DNA of 64,000 bases from assembly GCF_024055895.1 (NCBI RefSeq), contig NZ_JAMXLE010000001.1, positions 2,036,602 to 2,100,601 on the forward strand, given 5' to 3'. Shown piece by piece: positions 47,456 through 56,054 of the stretch. The position numbers and the translations under genes were made by a program. Within the stretch, counting starts at the first letter, position 1. The number at the start of each line of letters is the position of its first letter. The stretch comes from Rhizobium sp. L1K21. Its GTDB lineage: Bacteria > Pseudomonadota > Alphaproteobacteria > Rhizobiales > Rhizobiaceae. The notes under the pieces are model-generated. The model did not search any database. It saw nothing but the letters and a program-made list of their open reading frames with translations, and had not been told where the DNA came from.

Positions 47456-47953
47456 ATGCGCAGTTATAATTCGTTCAACCAGCAACCGATGATGACCATG
47501 ACCATGAGTGAACAGAATCAGTCTCATCCGGCAGAGGAAGAAACCGCAACGGTCCGGGCGCGCCGCAGCCGGGTATTGAAAGGCGCGCATGCTGCATTCA
47601 ACCATGAATTCAGCGCAGTGCCCTGCACAGTTCGTGACGAAAGCGAGACCGGCGCAAAGGTGCAATTTGCCGATGGATGGTGGGTGCCGGATCACTTTAC
47701 GCTTTTCGTTGAAATCGATGGCTACAAGGTGGAATGCGAAAAGGTGTGGCATAGTGGAAACTCCTATGGCGTTCGCTTTACCAGCCAGAAAATGGAAACG
47801 GCTGCAGGCAGACGTCAGACGGTGGCGGCCGATGGATTCGCCAGGGACACCAGCGAGACCGACATGAACCAGCAACGGGGCCAGTTTGATTCCGCCTTCT
47901 CATCCCGGCCGCGCCGCACACAACAACGGGCGTTCGGCAAACTGGGGCGTTGA
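47456..47953 (+). CDS. PilZ-domain protein
   Basis: This protein of about 165 residues (or 154 if the ATG at 47489 is used) has a single PilZ-like domain. An Arg-rich stretch RARRSRVLKGAHAAF stands for the RxxxR part and RDESETGAKVQF has the D-x-S-x-x-G motif. These bind cyclic di-GMP in active members. The C-terminal third is Gln/Arg-rich and looks disordered. A diguanylate cyclase lies at 54746, so c-di-GMP signalling is plausible. The start is uncertain because no good ribosome site is present. Confidence 0.7.
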   Translation: MRSYNSFNQQPMMTMTMSEQNQSHPAEEETATVRARRSRVLKGAHAAFNHEFSAVPCTVRDESETGAKVQFADGWWVPDHFTLFVEIDGYKVECEKVWHSGNSYGVRFTSQKMETAAGRRQTVAADGFARDTSETDMNQQRGQFDSAFSSRPRRTQQRAFGKLGR

Positions 47954-48095
47954 CCCGTCTTTTTAGCGCCGGGTGCCGGAACGCGGATTGGAAAAAGAAT
48001 TTGCTGTGGAGCTTTTTCCAATCTGACTTCGCCGGTTGCCTTGAACGATCTGGAAGGTTATGCACCGGGAAACACTTTTCCCGGAACGCGTATCA

Positions 48096-49502
48096 GTGGC
48101 CAAAGCCAGAACCCAATTTGTCTGCCAGAATTGTGGAACAGTGCATGCGCGCTGGGCCGGAAAGTGCGACGGCTGCGGCGAGTGGAACACAATCGTCGAA
48201 GAAGACCCGACCGGCGGGATCGGTGGGGGCCCCGGCAAGACACCGAAAAAGGGCCGCCCGGTTGCGCTGACAGCATTGTCCGGCGAAATCGAGGAAGCGC
48301 CACGCATTCAAACCGGCATCAGCGAACTTGATCGGGTAACCGGCGGCGGCTTCGTGCGCGGGTCGGCCATTCTGGTGGGTGGCGATCCTGGCATCGGCAA
48401 GTCGACCGTGCTGATGCAGGCTGCCGCAGCGCTGGCGCGGCGCGGGCAAAAGGTCATTTATGTGTCTGGTGAAGAGGCCGTTGCCCAGATCAGGCTGAGA
48501 GCCCAACGCCTCGGGGCCGACAATACGGATGTGCTGCTGGCGGCCGAAACCAATGTTGAAGACATTCTGGCAACCCTGGCAGACAGCGGCAAACGGCCCG
48601 ACCTCTTCATCATCGATTCCATTCAGACGCTTTGGAGCGACACGGCTGATTCTGCACCCGGTACAGTGACACAGGTGCGCGTGGGCGCGCAGGCCATGAT
48701 CCGTTACGCCAAACAGACCGGTGCGGCTGTGGTGCTGGTCGGCCATGTGACCAAGGATGGGCAAATTGCCGGTCCGCGCGTGGTCGAGCACATGGTGGAC
48801 GGTGTTCTTTATTTCGAGGGCGATCGCGGTCACCACTACCGCATATTGCGCACCGTGAAGAACCGCTTCGGGCCAACGGATGAAATCGGCGTTTTCGAAA
48901 TGTCCGACAAGGGGCTGCGCGAGGTTTCAAATCCGTCTGAACTGTTTCTCGGCGAGCGCAATGAAAAATCGCCGGGCGCGGCCGTCTTTGCCGGCATAGA
49001 AGGTACACGCCCGGTGCTGGTGGAGGTGCAGGCGCTTGTGGCACCGACCTCGCTCGGCACGCCGCGGCGCGCGGTGGTTGGCTGGGACTCTGCGCGCCTT
49101 TCCATGATCCTTGCGGTCCTGGAAGCCCATTGCGGCGTTCGCTTCGGCCAGCACGATGTCTACTTGAATATTGCCGGCGGATATCGCATCTCTGAGCCGG
49201 CGGCAGACCTTGCTGTTGCCTCCGCGCTTGTTTCCTCGCTTGCCGGTATTGCCCTTCCCGCCGATTGCGTCTATTTCGGCGAAGTCAGCCTCTCAGGCGC
49301 GGTACGCCCTGTGGCGCAGACGGCCCAGCGTCTCAAAGAAGCCGAGAAGCTGGGGTTTACCAAGGCTGTTCTTCCCGCCGCCAGCCCGGAAATGCCCAAA
49401 GGGCTATCCGGCCAATGGAGCGGGATTGAAAGCCTACCCGATCTGGTGGCGCGAATTGCCGGTTCACGGCGAGCGTTACAACGGGATGAGGATATGGAAT
49501 AA
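48096..49502 (+). CDS. radA: DNA repair protein RadA
   Basis: This 468-residue protein has the N-terminal zinc finger (Cys10, Cys13, Cys24, Cys27), Walker A GGDPGIGKST, the RadA-specific KNRFGPTDEIGVFEM, and a C-terminal Lon-protease-like domain (LNIAGGYRISEPAADLAVAS). It helps branch migration during recombination. The GTG start at 48096 gives the usual AKARTQFVCQNCG opening; an ATG 36 bases upstream is an alternative. It lies upstream of cvpA-purF. Confidence 0.92.
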   Translation: MAKARTQFVCQNCGTVHARWAGKCDGCGEWNTIVEEDPTGGIGGGPGKTPKKGRPVALTALSGEIEEAPRIQTGISELDRVTGGGFVRGSAILVGGDPGIGKSTVLMQAAAALARRGQKVIYVSGEEAVAQIRLRAQRLGADNTDVLLAAETNVEDILATLADSGKRPDLFIIDSIQTLWSDTADSAPGTVTQVRVGAQAMIRYAKQTGAAVVLVGHVTKDGQIAGPRVVEHMVDGVLYFEGDRGHHYRILRTVKNRFGPTDEIGVFEMSDKGLREVSNPSELFLGERNEKSPGAAVFAGIEGTRPVLVEVQALVAPTSLGTPRRAVVGWDSARLSMILAVLEAHCGVRFGQHDVYLNIAGGYRISEPAADLAVASALVSSLAGIALPADCVYFGEVSLSGAVRPVAQTAQRLKEAEKLGFTKAVLPAASPEMPKGLSGQWSGIESLPDLVARIAGSRRALQRDEDME

Positions 49503-49584
49503 TGCCCCTTGGCTCTGGCAGCCAGCCAGCTTATGGGGACCGTTGAAACGGGCCGCGCGGGATGCGGTTTTGGAGTTTTGATAT

Positions 49585-50139
49585 ATGCCCATCACAATTC
49601 TTGACGGTGTCGTTCTTGGCGTTGCACTGTTTTCTGCGGTTCTCGCAATGGTGCGCGGCTTTTCGCGCGAAGTGCTGTCGCTGGCCAGTTGGGGCGGCGC
49701 GGCCTATGCCGCCTACAAGCTCTACTATCTGCTTGTACCCTATGCCCAACAGTATACAACATCGAACACGGTGGCCGTTGTCGGTTCGGCGGCGGTCGTG
49801 TTTCTCGCGGCGCTGATCGTCATTTCCTTCATCACAATGAAGATTGCCGATTTCATCATCGACAGCCGTATCGGCGCGCTTGACCGTACGCTGGGCTTCA
49901 TTTTCGGCGTTGCGCGCGGTATCCTGATTGTTGTTGTTGCCATGACCTTCTTCAACTGGCTTGTGGAGCCGCCGCAGCGTCCCGACTGGGTGACCAACGC
50001 GAAGTCCAAGCCGATGATCGACAATCTGAGCGATAAGCTGCGGGCATTGCTGCCGGAAGATGTCGACGCCATGATTGCGCCCTACAAGGGTGCTCTGGAA
50101 AATCAGGAAGCCCCCGCAGACGGCGCAACGTCGAACTGA
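49585..50139 (+). CDS. cvpA: CvpA family membrane protein
   Basis: This 184-residue protein has four membrane helices and the CvpA family opening MPITILDGVVLGVALFSAVL, with FSREVLSLASWGGAAYAAY. It lies directly before purF, the same order as cvpA-purF in E. coli. CvpA is linked to colicin V production and bile/envelope stress tolerance; its molecular role is not settled. The C-terminal 35 residues are soluble. Confidence 0.9.
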   Translation: MPITILDGVVLGVALFSAVLAMVRGFSREVLSLASWGGAAYAAYKLYYLLVPYAQQYTTSNTVAVVGSAAVVFLAALIVISFITMKIADFIIDSRIGALDRTLGFIFGVARGILIVVVAMTFFNWLVEPPQRPDWVTNAKSKPMIDNLSDKLRALLPEDVDAMIAPYKGALENQEAPADGATSN

Positions 50140-50166
50140 CAGCGGGCGCATAAAAGGACCGATCGC

Positions 50167-51639
50167 ATGGTCAATATCGAGAATATGGCGACAGCAGACG
50201 AGAACGAGGCCGATGCATTCCGTGACGAATGCGGCGTATTCGGCATTTTCGGCAAGACCGATGCCGCCTCCATCGTCACACTCGGCCTGCATGCACTGCA
50301 GCATCGCGGGCAGGAAGCCGCCGGTATCGTTTCCTACGATGAGGGGCATTTCTATATCGAACGGCATGTCGGCCTGATTGGCGACACGTTCACCAAACCT
50401 TCGGTTATGGCACGCCTGCCCGGCAGCCGAGCCATTGGCCACACACGCTATTCCACGACCGGTGGCGAAGGGCTGCGCAACGTGCAGCCGCTGTTTGCCG
50501 AATATGAGGGCGGCGGATTTGCCATTGCCCATAACGGCAATCTGACCAACGCACTGACGGTGCAAAAAACGCTGCAGAAGCGCGGTGCGATTTTCTCCTC
50601 CACCTCCGACACCGAGACCTTCCTGCACCTGATCGCCATGAGCGAGAAGAGCGGTTTTCTGGAACGCTTCATCGACGCGATCAAGCAGGTCGAAGGCGCC
50701 TATTCGCTGGTTGGTCTTTCCGAAAAGAAGATGATCGGCGCGCGCGATCCGCTGGGCATCCGTCCGCTGGTTCTGGGCGATCTGGACGGGGCCTATATCC
50801 TGGCCTCCGAAACCTGCGCACTGGATATCATCGGTGCACGCTATGTGCGTGACGTGAAGGCCGGCGAAGTGGTGGTGATCACCAACAAGGGTGTGGAAAG
50901 CCATTTCCCCTTCGAGAATACGCCGTCGCGGTTCTGCATCTTCGAATATGTCTATTTCGCGCGTCCGGATTCCAATCTTGAAGGCCGCAATGTCTACGAG
51001 GCCCGCAAGCGGATTGGCGAAGAGCTGGCGCGGGAAAACCCGGTCGATGCCGACCTTATTGTGCCGGTGCCGGACTCCGGTGTTCCGGCAGCCATCGGCT
51101 ACAGCCAGGAATCGGGCATTCCCTTCGAGCTCGGGATCATCCGCAACCATTATGTGGGCCGGACCTTCATTCAGCCCACGCAGTCGATCCGGCATATGGG
51201 CGTAAAGCTGAAGCACAATCCAAACCGCAAGATGATCGAGGGCAAGCGCGTCATCCTGGTGGACGACAGTATCGTTCGCGGTACGACGTCGCAGAAGATC
51301 GTGCAATTGGTGCGCGACGCGGGTGCGAAGGAAGTGCATATGCGCATTGCCTCGCCGCCAACCATGTCACCTTGCTTTTATGGTGTGGACACGCCGGAAA
51401 AGGCAAAGCTTCTGGCCTCGCGCATGTCTGTTGCCGAAATGGCCGATTTCATCAAGGTGGATTCGCTCTCCTTCCTGACAATCGATGGGCTTTACCGGGC
51501 GGTGAATGTGGCGCAGCGCGACACGGAATGTCCGCAGTTCTGCGACGCCTGTTTCACCGGCGAATACCCGACACGCCTGACCGACCAGGAAGGCATTTCC
51601 AACGTGCGGAGCCTGTCGCTCCTGGCAAGCAATGGATAA
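50167..51639 (+). CDS. purF: Amidophosphoribosyltransferase
   Basis: This 490-residue enzyme has a short propeptide that ends before Cys22 (the nucleophile, in DECGVFGIFG) and the glutaminase motif LQHRGQEAAGI. The PRPP site reads VILVDDSIVRGTTS. It makes phosphoribosylamine from PRPP and glutamine, the first step of purine synthesis. Cys residues near the C-terminus (CPQFCDACFTGEYP) match the 4Fe-4S ligands of the Bacillus-type enzymes. It is followed after 3 bases by an SDR gene. Confidence 0.95.
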   Translation: MVNIENMATADENEADAFRDECGVFGIFGKTDAASIVTLGLHALQHRGQEAAGIVSYDEGHFYIERHVGLIGDTFTKPSVMARLPGSRAIGHTRYSTTGGEGLRNVQPLFAEYEGGGFAIAHNGNLTNALTVQKTLQKRGAIFSSTSDTETFLHLIAMSEKSGFLERFIDAIKQVEGAYSLVGLSEKKMIGARDPLGIRPLVLGDLDGAYILASETCALDIIGARYVRDVKAGEVVVITNKGVESHFPFENTPSRFCIFEYVYFARPDSNLEGRNVYEARKRIGEELARENPVDADLIVPVPDSGVPAAIGYSQESGIPFELGIIRNHYVGRTFIQPTQSIRHMGVKLKHNPNRKMIEGKRVILVDDSIVRGTTSQKIVQLVRDAGAKEVHMRIASPPTMSPCFYGVDTPEKAKLLASRMSVAEMADFIKVDSLSFLTIDGLYRAVNVAQRDTECPQFCDACFTGEYPTRLTDQEGISNVRSLSLLASNG

Positions 51640-51642
51640 GAA

Positions 51643-52386
51643 ATGACGGACAAGAAGCTGGAAGGCCGCGTGGCACTGGTGACCGGTGCATCGCGCGGTA
51701 TCGGTTATTTTACCGCTCTGGAATTGGCAAAGGCTGGCGCGCATGTGATCGCCTGTGCACGCACGACCGGCGGACTTGAAGAGCTGGACGATGCCATACA
51801 GGCGGCGGGCGGTTCAGCCACGCTGACACCGTTCGACCTCAATGACATGAAAGCCATCGACGCGCTTGGCGGTGCTATCCACGAGCGCTGGGGCAAGCTT
51901 GATGTGCTGGTGGCCAATGCCGGTATCCTCGGCGTCATCTCGCCGCTCGGACATGTGGAGGCAAAGACATTCGAAAAAGTGATGGCCATCAACGTGACGG
52001 CAACATGGCGGCTGATGCGCTCTGTGGAGCCGCTGTTGAATGCATCGGATGCGGGTCGCGCGCTGATCCTGTCTTCTGCAGCAGTCCACAAATGCAAACC
52101 GTTCTGGGGTCCCTATTCGGCCTCCAAGGCTGCTGTTGAAGCATTGGCGCGCACATGGGCTGCTGAAAAGGTCAATTCTCCCATACGGATCAACGCAATC
52201 GATCCGGGCGCGACCCGCACGGCCATGCGCGCGCTTGCCATGCCGGGCGAAGATCCAGACACGCTGCCGCATCCTTCAACTGTTGCGCAAGCCATCCTGC
52301 CGCTCGCCTATCCGGAGCTTACTGAAACCGGCAAGCTTTATCTGGCGCGCGAAAAACGCTTTGTCGACTACCGGATGCCGGAATAA
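51643..52386 (+). CDS. Short-chain dehydrogenase/reductase
   Basis: This 247-residue protein has the NAD(P)-binding TGASRGIGYF, NAGILG, and the catalytic Ser and Tyr-x3-Lys in SSAAVHKCKPFWGPYSASKA. It follows purF by 3 bases and is probably co-transcribed. This purF-SDR pair is common in Brucella relatives, as I recall. The substrate is unknown. Confidence 0.87.
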   Translation: MTDKKLEGRVALVTGASRGIGYFTALELAKAGAHVIACARTTGGLEELDDAIQAAGGSATLTPFDLNDMKAIDALGGAIHERWGKLDVLVANAGILGVISPLGHVEAKTFEKVMAINVTATWRLMRSVEPLLNASDAGRALILSSAAVHKCKPFWGPYSASKAAVEALARTWAAEKVNSPIRINAIDPGATRTAMRALAMPGEDPDTLPHPSTVAQAILPLAYPELTETGKLYLAREKRFVDYRMPE

Positions 52387-52393
52387 AGACGGC

Positions 52394-52792
52394 TCAAAAC
52401 CAACCGGCGAAGGACGACACTGAAAGCAGGGCGACAGAGAGCGCACTGAGAAGCGTGATAAAGACGCCAACCCAGCGCCACACGCCTGCATCCGGTGTTT
52501 GGCCTGCCGTGATAAAGACTGCGCGCAGCAATGCGAAAAGGTAGACCGCAAAGGCCGCCAGCAAAAGCCCGAGAATAATGCCGGAAACCTGTTCGCCAAT
52601 ACCGACCGCGTGAAGCAGGATCGGTGCGATCACAAGGGCTGGCACGACAAATAGCAAAATGCCGAAATTGCCGATCCAGAACGTGTCGCCAAGGGAGAGC
52701 CTTGCAGACAGAAGCTGGCCGAACCAGCGCGGCGTGAAATACTGTTTGCGCTCATCCAGGCTTTTTGTCAGCTCTTCGAATTCATCGGGCAT
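52394..52792 (-). CDS. Uncharacterised membrane protein
   Basis: This 132-residue protein begins MPDEFEELTKSLDERKQYFT. A soluble N-terminal part of about 40 residues (with FTPRWFGQLLSARLSLGDTF) is followed by three hydrophobic segments (about residues 40-62, 66-90 and 105-128). The layout suggests a small inner-membrane protein; no family was recognised. It converges on the SDR gene with 7 bases between them. Confidence 0.6.
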   Translation of the reverse strand: MPDEFEELTKSLDERKQYFTPRWFGQLLSARLSLGDTFWIGNFGILLFVVPALVIAPILLHAVGIGEQVSGIILGLLLAAFAVYLFALLRAVFITAGQTPDAGVWRWVGVFITLLSALSVALLSVSSFAGWF

Positions 52793-52955
52793 GATTTGTC
52801 CCACTGCGTTTTGTCCAGTTATCCCGAACGCTTCCGGGGAAAACAGGATAACCGGAAACGCTCTATCTCTTTGTTTTGCCGCATTGTCCGACGCCGAAGC
52901 GAGCGCGCTTCGGCTGGAAATGCTCTAACTCAACTGGACCTGCTCGGTTCCAACT

Positions 52956-53792
52956 TCAGGGACCGTCCGCCTGAATATCCTGCTCTTCAGGCGCGGAAAA
53001 GGCATCGCCGCCGCCATATTTCTTCTGCCAGGCACGGGCTCCGAACGGCAGACTGATCAGATAGCAGGCGACGGCCACCACGAGTGTCTGCCACGGGTAA
53101 ACCATGAGGATTGCTACCAGAAGCACCACGGCCATGATGAGCGGGAGGGTGTAGCCCCGCGGGATTCGCGTGCCCGACTTTCCCGACCAGACCGGCACAC
53201 GGCTGATCAGCAGCGCGCCGATAATGAGAGTATAAACGGCAGAAAAATAGGCTGTCGTGGCTGTCGGCTGCATGCCGAGAAAGCTCAGATAAACCGGGGC
53301 AAGAACCAGAAATGCGCCCGCAGGGGCAGGAACACCGACGAAAAACTCCGATTGCCAGGGCGCTTTGACGGCGCTCTCTGCCATCACATTGAAGCGGGCA
53401 AGCCGCAAGCCCGAGCATATGGCAAAGGCCATCGCCGCAATCCAGCCAAGCGAATGGATGCGGTCGAGCGCAAATATATAGAGGACCAACGCTGGCGCGA
53501 CGCCGAAATTAATAATGTCGGCGAGCGAATCCATCTGTCCGCCAAATTTCGTCGAAGCCTTGAGCAGGCGCGCGACACGGCCATCAATGCCATCCAGAAG
53601 CGCTGCAATGAGCACCATTTGCACGGCAAGTTCATAACGGAACTCGATGGCAAAGCGGATGCCCGTCAAACCCGCACAGATCGCCAGGACGGTGATCAGG
53701 TTCGGGATAATCAGACGCAGCGGGATTTCCTTCAGGCGCGGTCCGCGCGCCGAAAGGTGTTCCTCTTCAGACTTGTCTGGGTGGTCGCTCAT
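52956..53792 (-). CDS. pssA: CDP-diacylglycerol-serine O-phosphatidyltransferase
   Basis: This 278-residue membrane enzyme has the CDP-alcohol phosphatidyltransferase motif D-G-R-V-A-R-x8-G-x3-D-x3-D (DGRVARLLKASTKFGGQMDS and on to LAD). It joins CDP-diacylglycerol and serine. The start at 53792 gives an acidic, polar N-terminus before the first helix. It follows psd by 19 bases, so the two steps from CDP-diacylglycerol to phosphatidylethanolamine lie in one operon. Confidence 0.92.
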   Translation of the reverse strand: MSDHPDKSEEEHLSARGPRLKEIPLRLIIPNLITVLAICAGLTGIRFAIEFRYELAVQMVLIAALLDGIDGRVARLLKASTKFGGQMDSLADIINFGVAPALVLYIFALDRIHSLGWIAAMAFAICSGLRLARFNVMAESAVKAPWQSEFFVGVPAPAGAFLVLAPVYLSFLGMQPTATTAYFSAVYTLIIGALLISRVPVWSGKSGTRIPRGYTLPLIMAVVLLVAILMVYPWQTLVVAVACYLISLPFGARAWQKKYGGGDAFSAPEEQDIQADGP

Positions 53793-53811
53793 ATATGCAC
53801 TTTCAGCGTTG

Positions 53812-54510
53812 TTAGGTGCGGCGGCTGGTGACCGGACCACGGCTGCCGTTGAATTCGGCCAGGACCGTTTCCCCTGCGATTGCTGTTTGGCCCACGCTCA
53901 CGCGCGGCTCTGCACCCTCGGGAAGGAAAACATCGAGGCGCGAACCAAAGCGGATGAGGCCGAAGCGCTCGCCGGCTTCGAGATTTTCTGCTTCCCTGGA
54001 CCAGCAGACGATGCGACGGGCGACCAGGCCGGCGATCTGCACGACGCCAATGTCACCCTTCGCTGTTTCAATGACGAGGCTGTTGCGCTCGTTGTCGGTG
54101 CTTGCCTTGTCCAGCTCGGCATTGAGGAATGCGCCTTCCGAGTAAACAATATCACGGATGCGCCCGCGCATGGGTGCGCGGTTCACGTGGCAGTTGAAGA
54201 CATTCATGAAGACGGAAATTCTGAGCATGGTTTCAGTGCCAAGCCCCAGTTCCGCCGGAGGCGTGATGTGGACAATGGAGGAGACGCGTCCGTCTGCAGG
54301 CGAAATGACCAGGTCTTCGTCCTGGGGCGTGACGCGTTCGGGATCGCGGAAGAAATAGGCGCACCAAAGCGTCAGGATCAGGCCCACCCAGAAGAGCGGA
54401 TCCCAGATCCACCCCAACACCAGGGAGCCCACAAAGAAGGCAGCCACAAAGGGATAGCCCTCTTTGTGTACGGGGACGATCGTGTTGCGGATCGTATTCA
54501 TCAGGCTCAT
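53812..54510 (-). CDS. psd: Phosphatidylserine decarboxylase (short form)
   Basis: This 232-residue protein has an N-terminal membrane-anchoring region (about residues 18-55), [23 protein letters not shown] (with the catalytic His) and the self-cleavage site [11 protein letters not shown], where cleavage before Ser makes the pyruvoyl cofactor. The short length and GS site match the alphaproteobacterial/archaeal-type enzyme. It turns phosphatidylserine into phosphatidylethanolamine. It leads the psd-pssA operon and is divergent from the diguanylate cyclase. Confidence 0.92.
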   Translation of the reverse strand: MSLMNTIRNTIVPVHKEGYPFVAAFFVGSLVLGWIWDPLFWVGLILTLWCAYFFRDPERVTPQDEDLVISPADGRVSSIVHITPPAELGLGTETMLRISVFMNVFNCHVNRAPMRGRIRDIVYSEGAFLNAELDKASTDNERNSLVIETAKGDIGVVQIAGLVARRIVCWSREAENLEAGERFGLIRFGSRLDVFLPEGAEPRVSVGQTAIAGETVLAEFNGSRGPVTSRRT

Positions 54511-54745
54511 TGGCAAACTCCAGATTATGAGCGGTTGTCTAACGCCAACCATATCAAAGGGCAACAGCCTTGCCGAGGCTCTTTGCCGTCTTTACCCGGA
54601 ACACGGCATTCCGTGCCACAACGGGCCAGGCGACGGTAAACTCAACCTTAACCAAGGCAAAAGAAAGATACACCATCTTCTATCTTTCCTTCACCAGTTG
54701 GGCGCAATCTGGCCGGCAAGAAAAACAACATAGCCAAGCAGACCG

Positions 54746-56035
54746 ATGAACCTTTACGCATACAAAGAAACCCTTGACACAAACGCTGCCGCCGGCGGGG
54801 TGTTCTGGCTTCGCGAAAGCAACATGGCCCTCCCCTCCACCTTTGTTGGTGAAACAATCTCGTCGATTGACATGGCCTCGCTTTCAAGAATTGAGGGCGA
54901 GTGCATTGTGTTCGTATCCTCCGTGTTCGAAGCCGCCACGCGCCTGGTGCAAGACGTGCGCAAAGCCATGAAGCGCAGTGACTATCTCGTCTTTGTCAGC
55001 GAAAACGAACTCTCGGCCAATTGGGTGAACCGCCTCCTCTCCAGCGGCGCCGACGACGTGGTTTCGACTGATGACCGGCAGCTGAGCACCGCGCTCAAGA
55101 AGGCCCACCATCATATCCGCTACCGCAGAACAGCGGCGGCAGAATTACGAGACGCCTATTCGAATCTGACGTTCGTTCAAAATGCAATCGACCAGCTTCC
55201 AGCGCCCATCTTCTTCAAGAACCGCGCGGGTGAGTATCTTGGTTACAACAGCGCTTTTTTGAAGATGATCGGACTGGCTGAATACAACGTCTATGGGAAG
55301 ACGGCGCTGGAGCTGTTCCCCGAAGAACTGGCGAACCATTACCACCGCGCCGATGCAGAGCTGATGGATCGCGGCGGCACGCAGATTTACGAGGGACGGG
55401 TGAAGTTTGCCGATGGAACGGTGCGCGACGTCTGTTTCAACAAGGCGGTAATCCAGGACGATGACGGGAATGCCGCAGGGCTTGCCGGCGCAGTTCTCGA
55501 TATCTCCGAACGCAAGGCTTACGAAACCGCATTGAAGGAGCTTGCCGAGCGCGATCCGCTGACGCGGGCCTATAACAGGCGCAAATTTTTCGAAGCCGCA
55601 AAATCTGCGATCACGCATGCCATGGTAAAGGGTCGGCCACTCACAGTTGCGATTCTCGATATCGACCACTTCAAACAGGTCAACGACACGAGCGGTCATC
55701 TGGCCGGTGATGCCGTACTTTGTGCACTTGCAGATCTGATGATGACCATGTTCAACGAACCGGATTGCACAGCGCGTGCAGGCGGTGAGGAATTCTATCT
55801 GCTTCTGAGTGACACGGACGAAAAGCAGGCGGAAGAGCGTCTGGAGGCGCTGCGCCAGGCTATTTCCGAACTGCAGGTCGATACGCCAGCCGGTGTGATG
55901 TCGGTGACCGCGTCGATCGGCTTCTGCGCATTGCGGGACGGTGACTTTTCCATCTCGCGGCCGATCAGCCGCGCCGACAAGGCGCTCTACTGCGCCAAGA
56001 ACGGCGGACGCAACCGAATCGTATCCGCCGCCTAG
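54746..56035 (+). CDS. Diguanylate cyclase with PAS domain
   Basis: This 429-residue protein has an N-terminal REC-like segment (about residues 1-115, with FVSENELSANWVNRLLSSGADDVVS), a PAS domain (about 145-255, with PAPIFFKNRAGEYLGYN and GAVLDISERKAYE), and a GGDEF domain (about 265-425). The active site is GGEEF in ARAGGEEFYLLL, a form that is catalytically active in known cyclases. The product-inhibition site RxxD is changed to NEPD, so feedback control may be lost. It makes cyclic di-GMP. A near-CtrA motif (TAAA-N7-TTAACC at 54637-54653) lies upstream. Confidence 0.85.
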   Translation: MNLYAYKETLDTNAAAGGVFWLRESNMALPSTFVGETISSIDMASLSRIEGECIVFVSSVFEAATRLVQDVRKAMKRSDYLVFVSENELSANWVNRLLSSGADDVVSTDDRQLSTALKKAHHHIRYRRTAAAELRDAYSNLTFVQNAIDQLPAPIFFKNRAGEYLGYNSAFLKMIGLAEYNVYGKTALELFPEELANHYHRADAELMDRGGTQIYEGRVKFADGTVRDVCFNKAVIQDDDGNAAGLAGAVLDISERKAYETALKELAERDPLTRAYNRRKFFEAAKSAITHAMVKGRPLTVAILDIDHFKQVNDTSGHLAGDAVLCALADLMMTMFNEPDCTARAGGEEFYLLLSDTDEKQAEERLEALRQAISELQVDTPAGVMSVTASIGFCALRDGDFSISRPISRADKALYCAKNGGRNRIVSAA

Positions 56036-56054
56036 GCCAGATGAGGAATTTTCC

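Noticed and set aside
49531..51339. 602-codon open frame on the minus strand
   Set aside because: It is antisense to purF and cvpA, which have complete motif sets. Its composition reflects GC-rich codon bias of the opposite strand.
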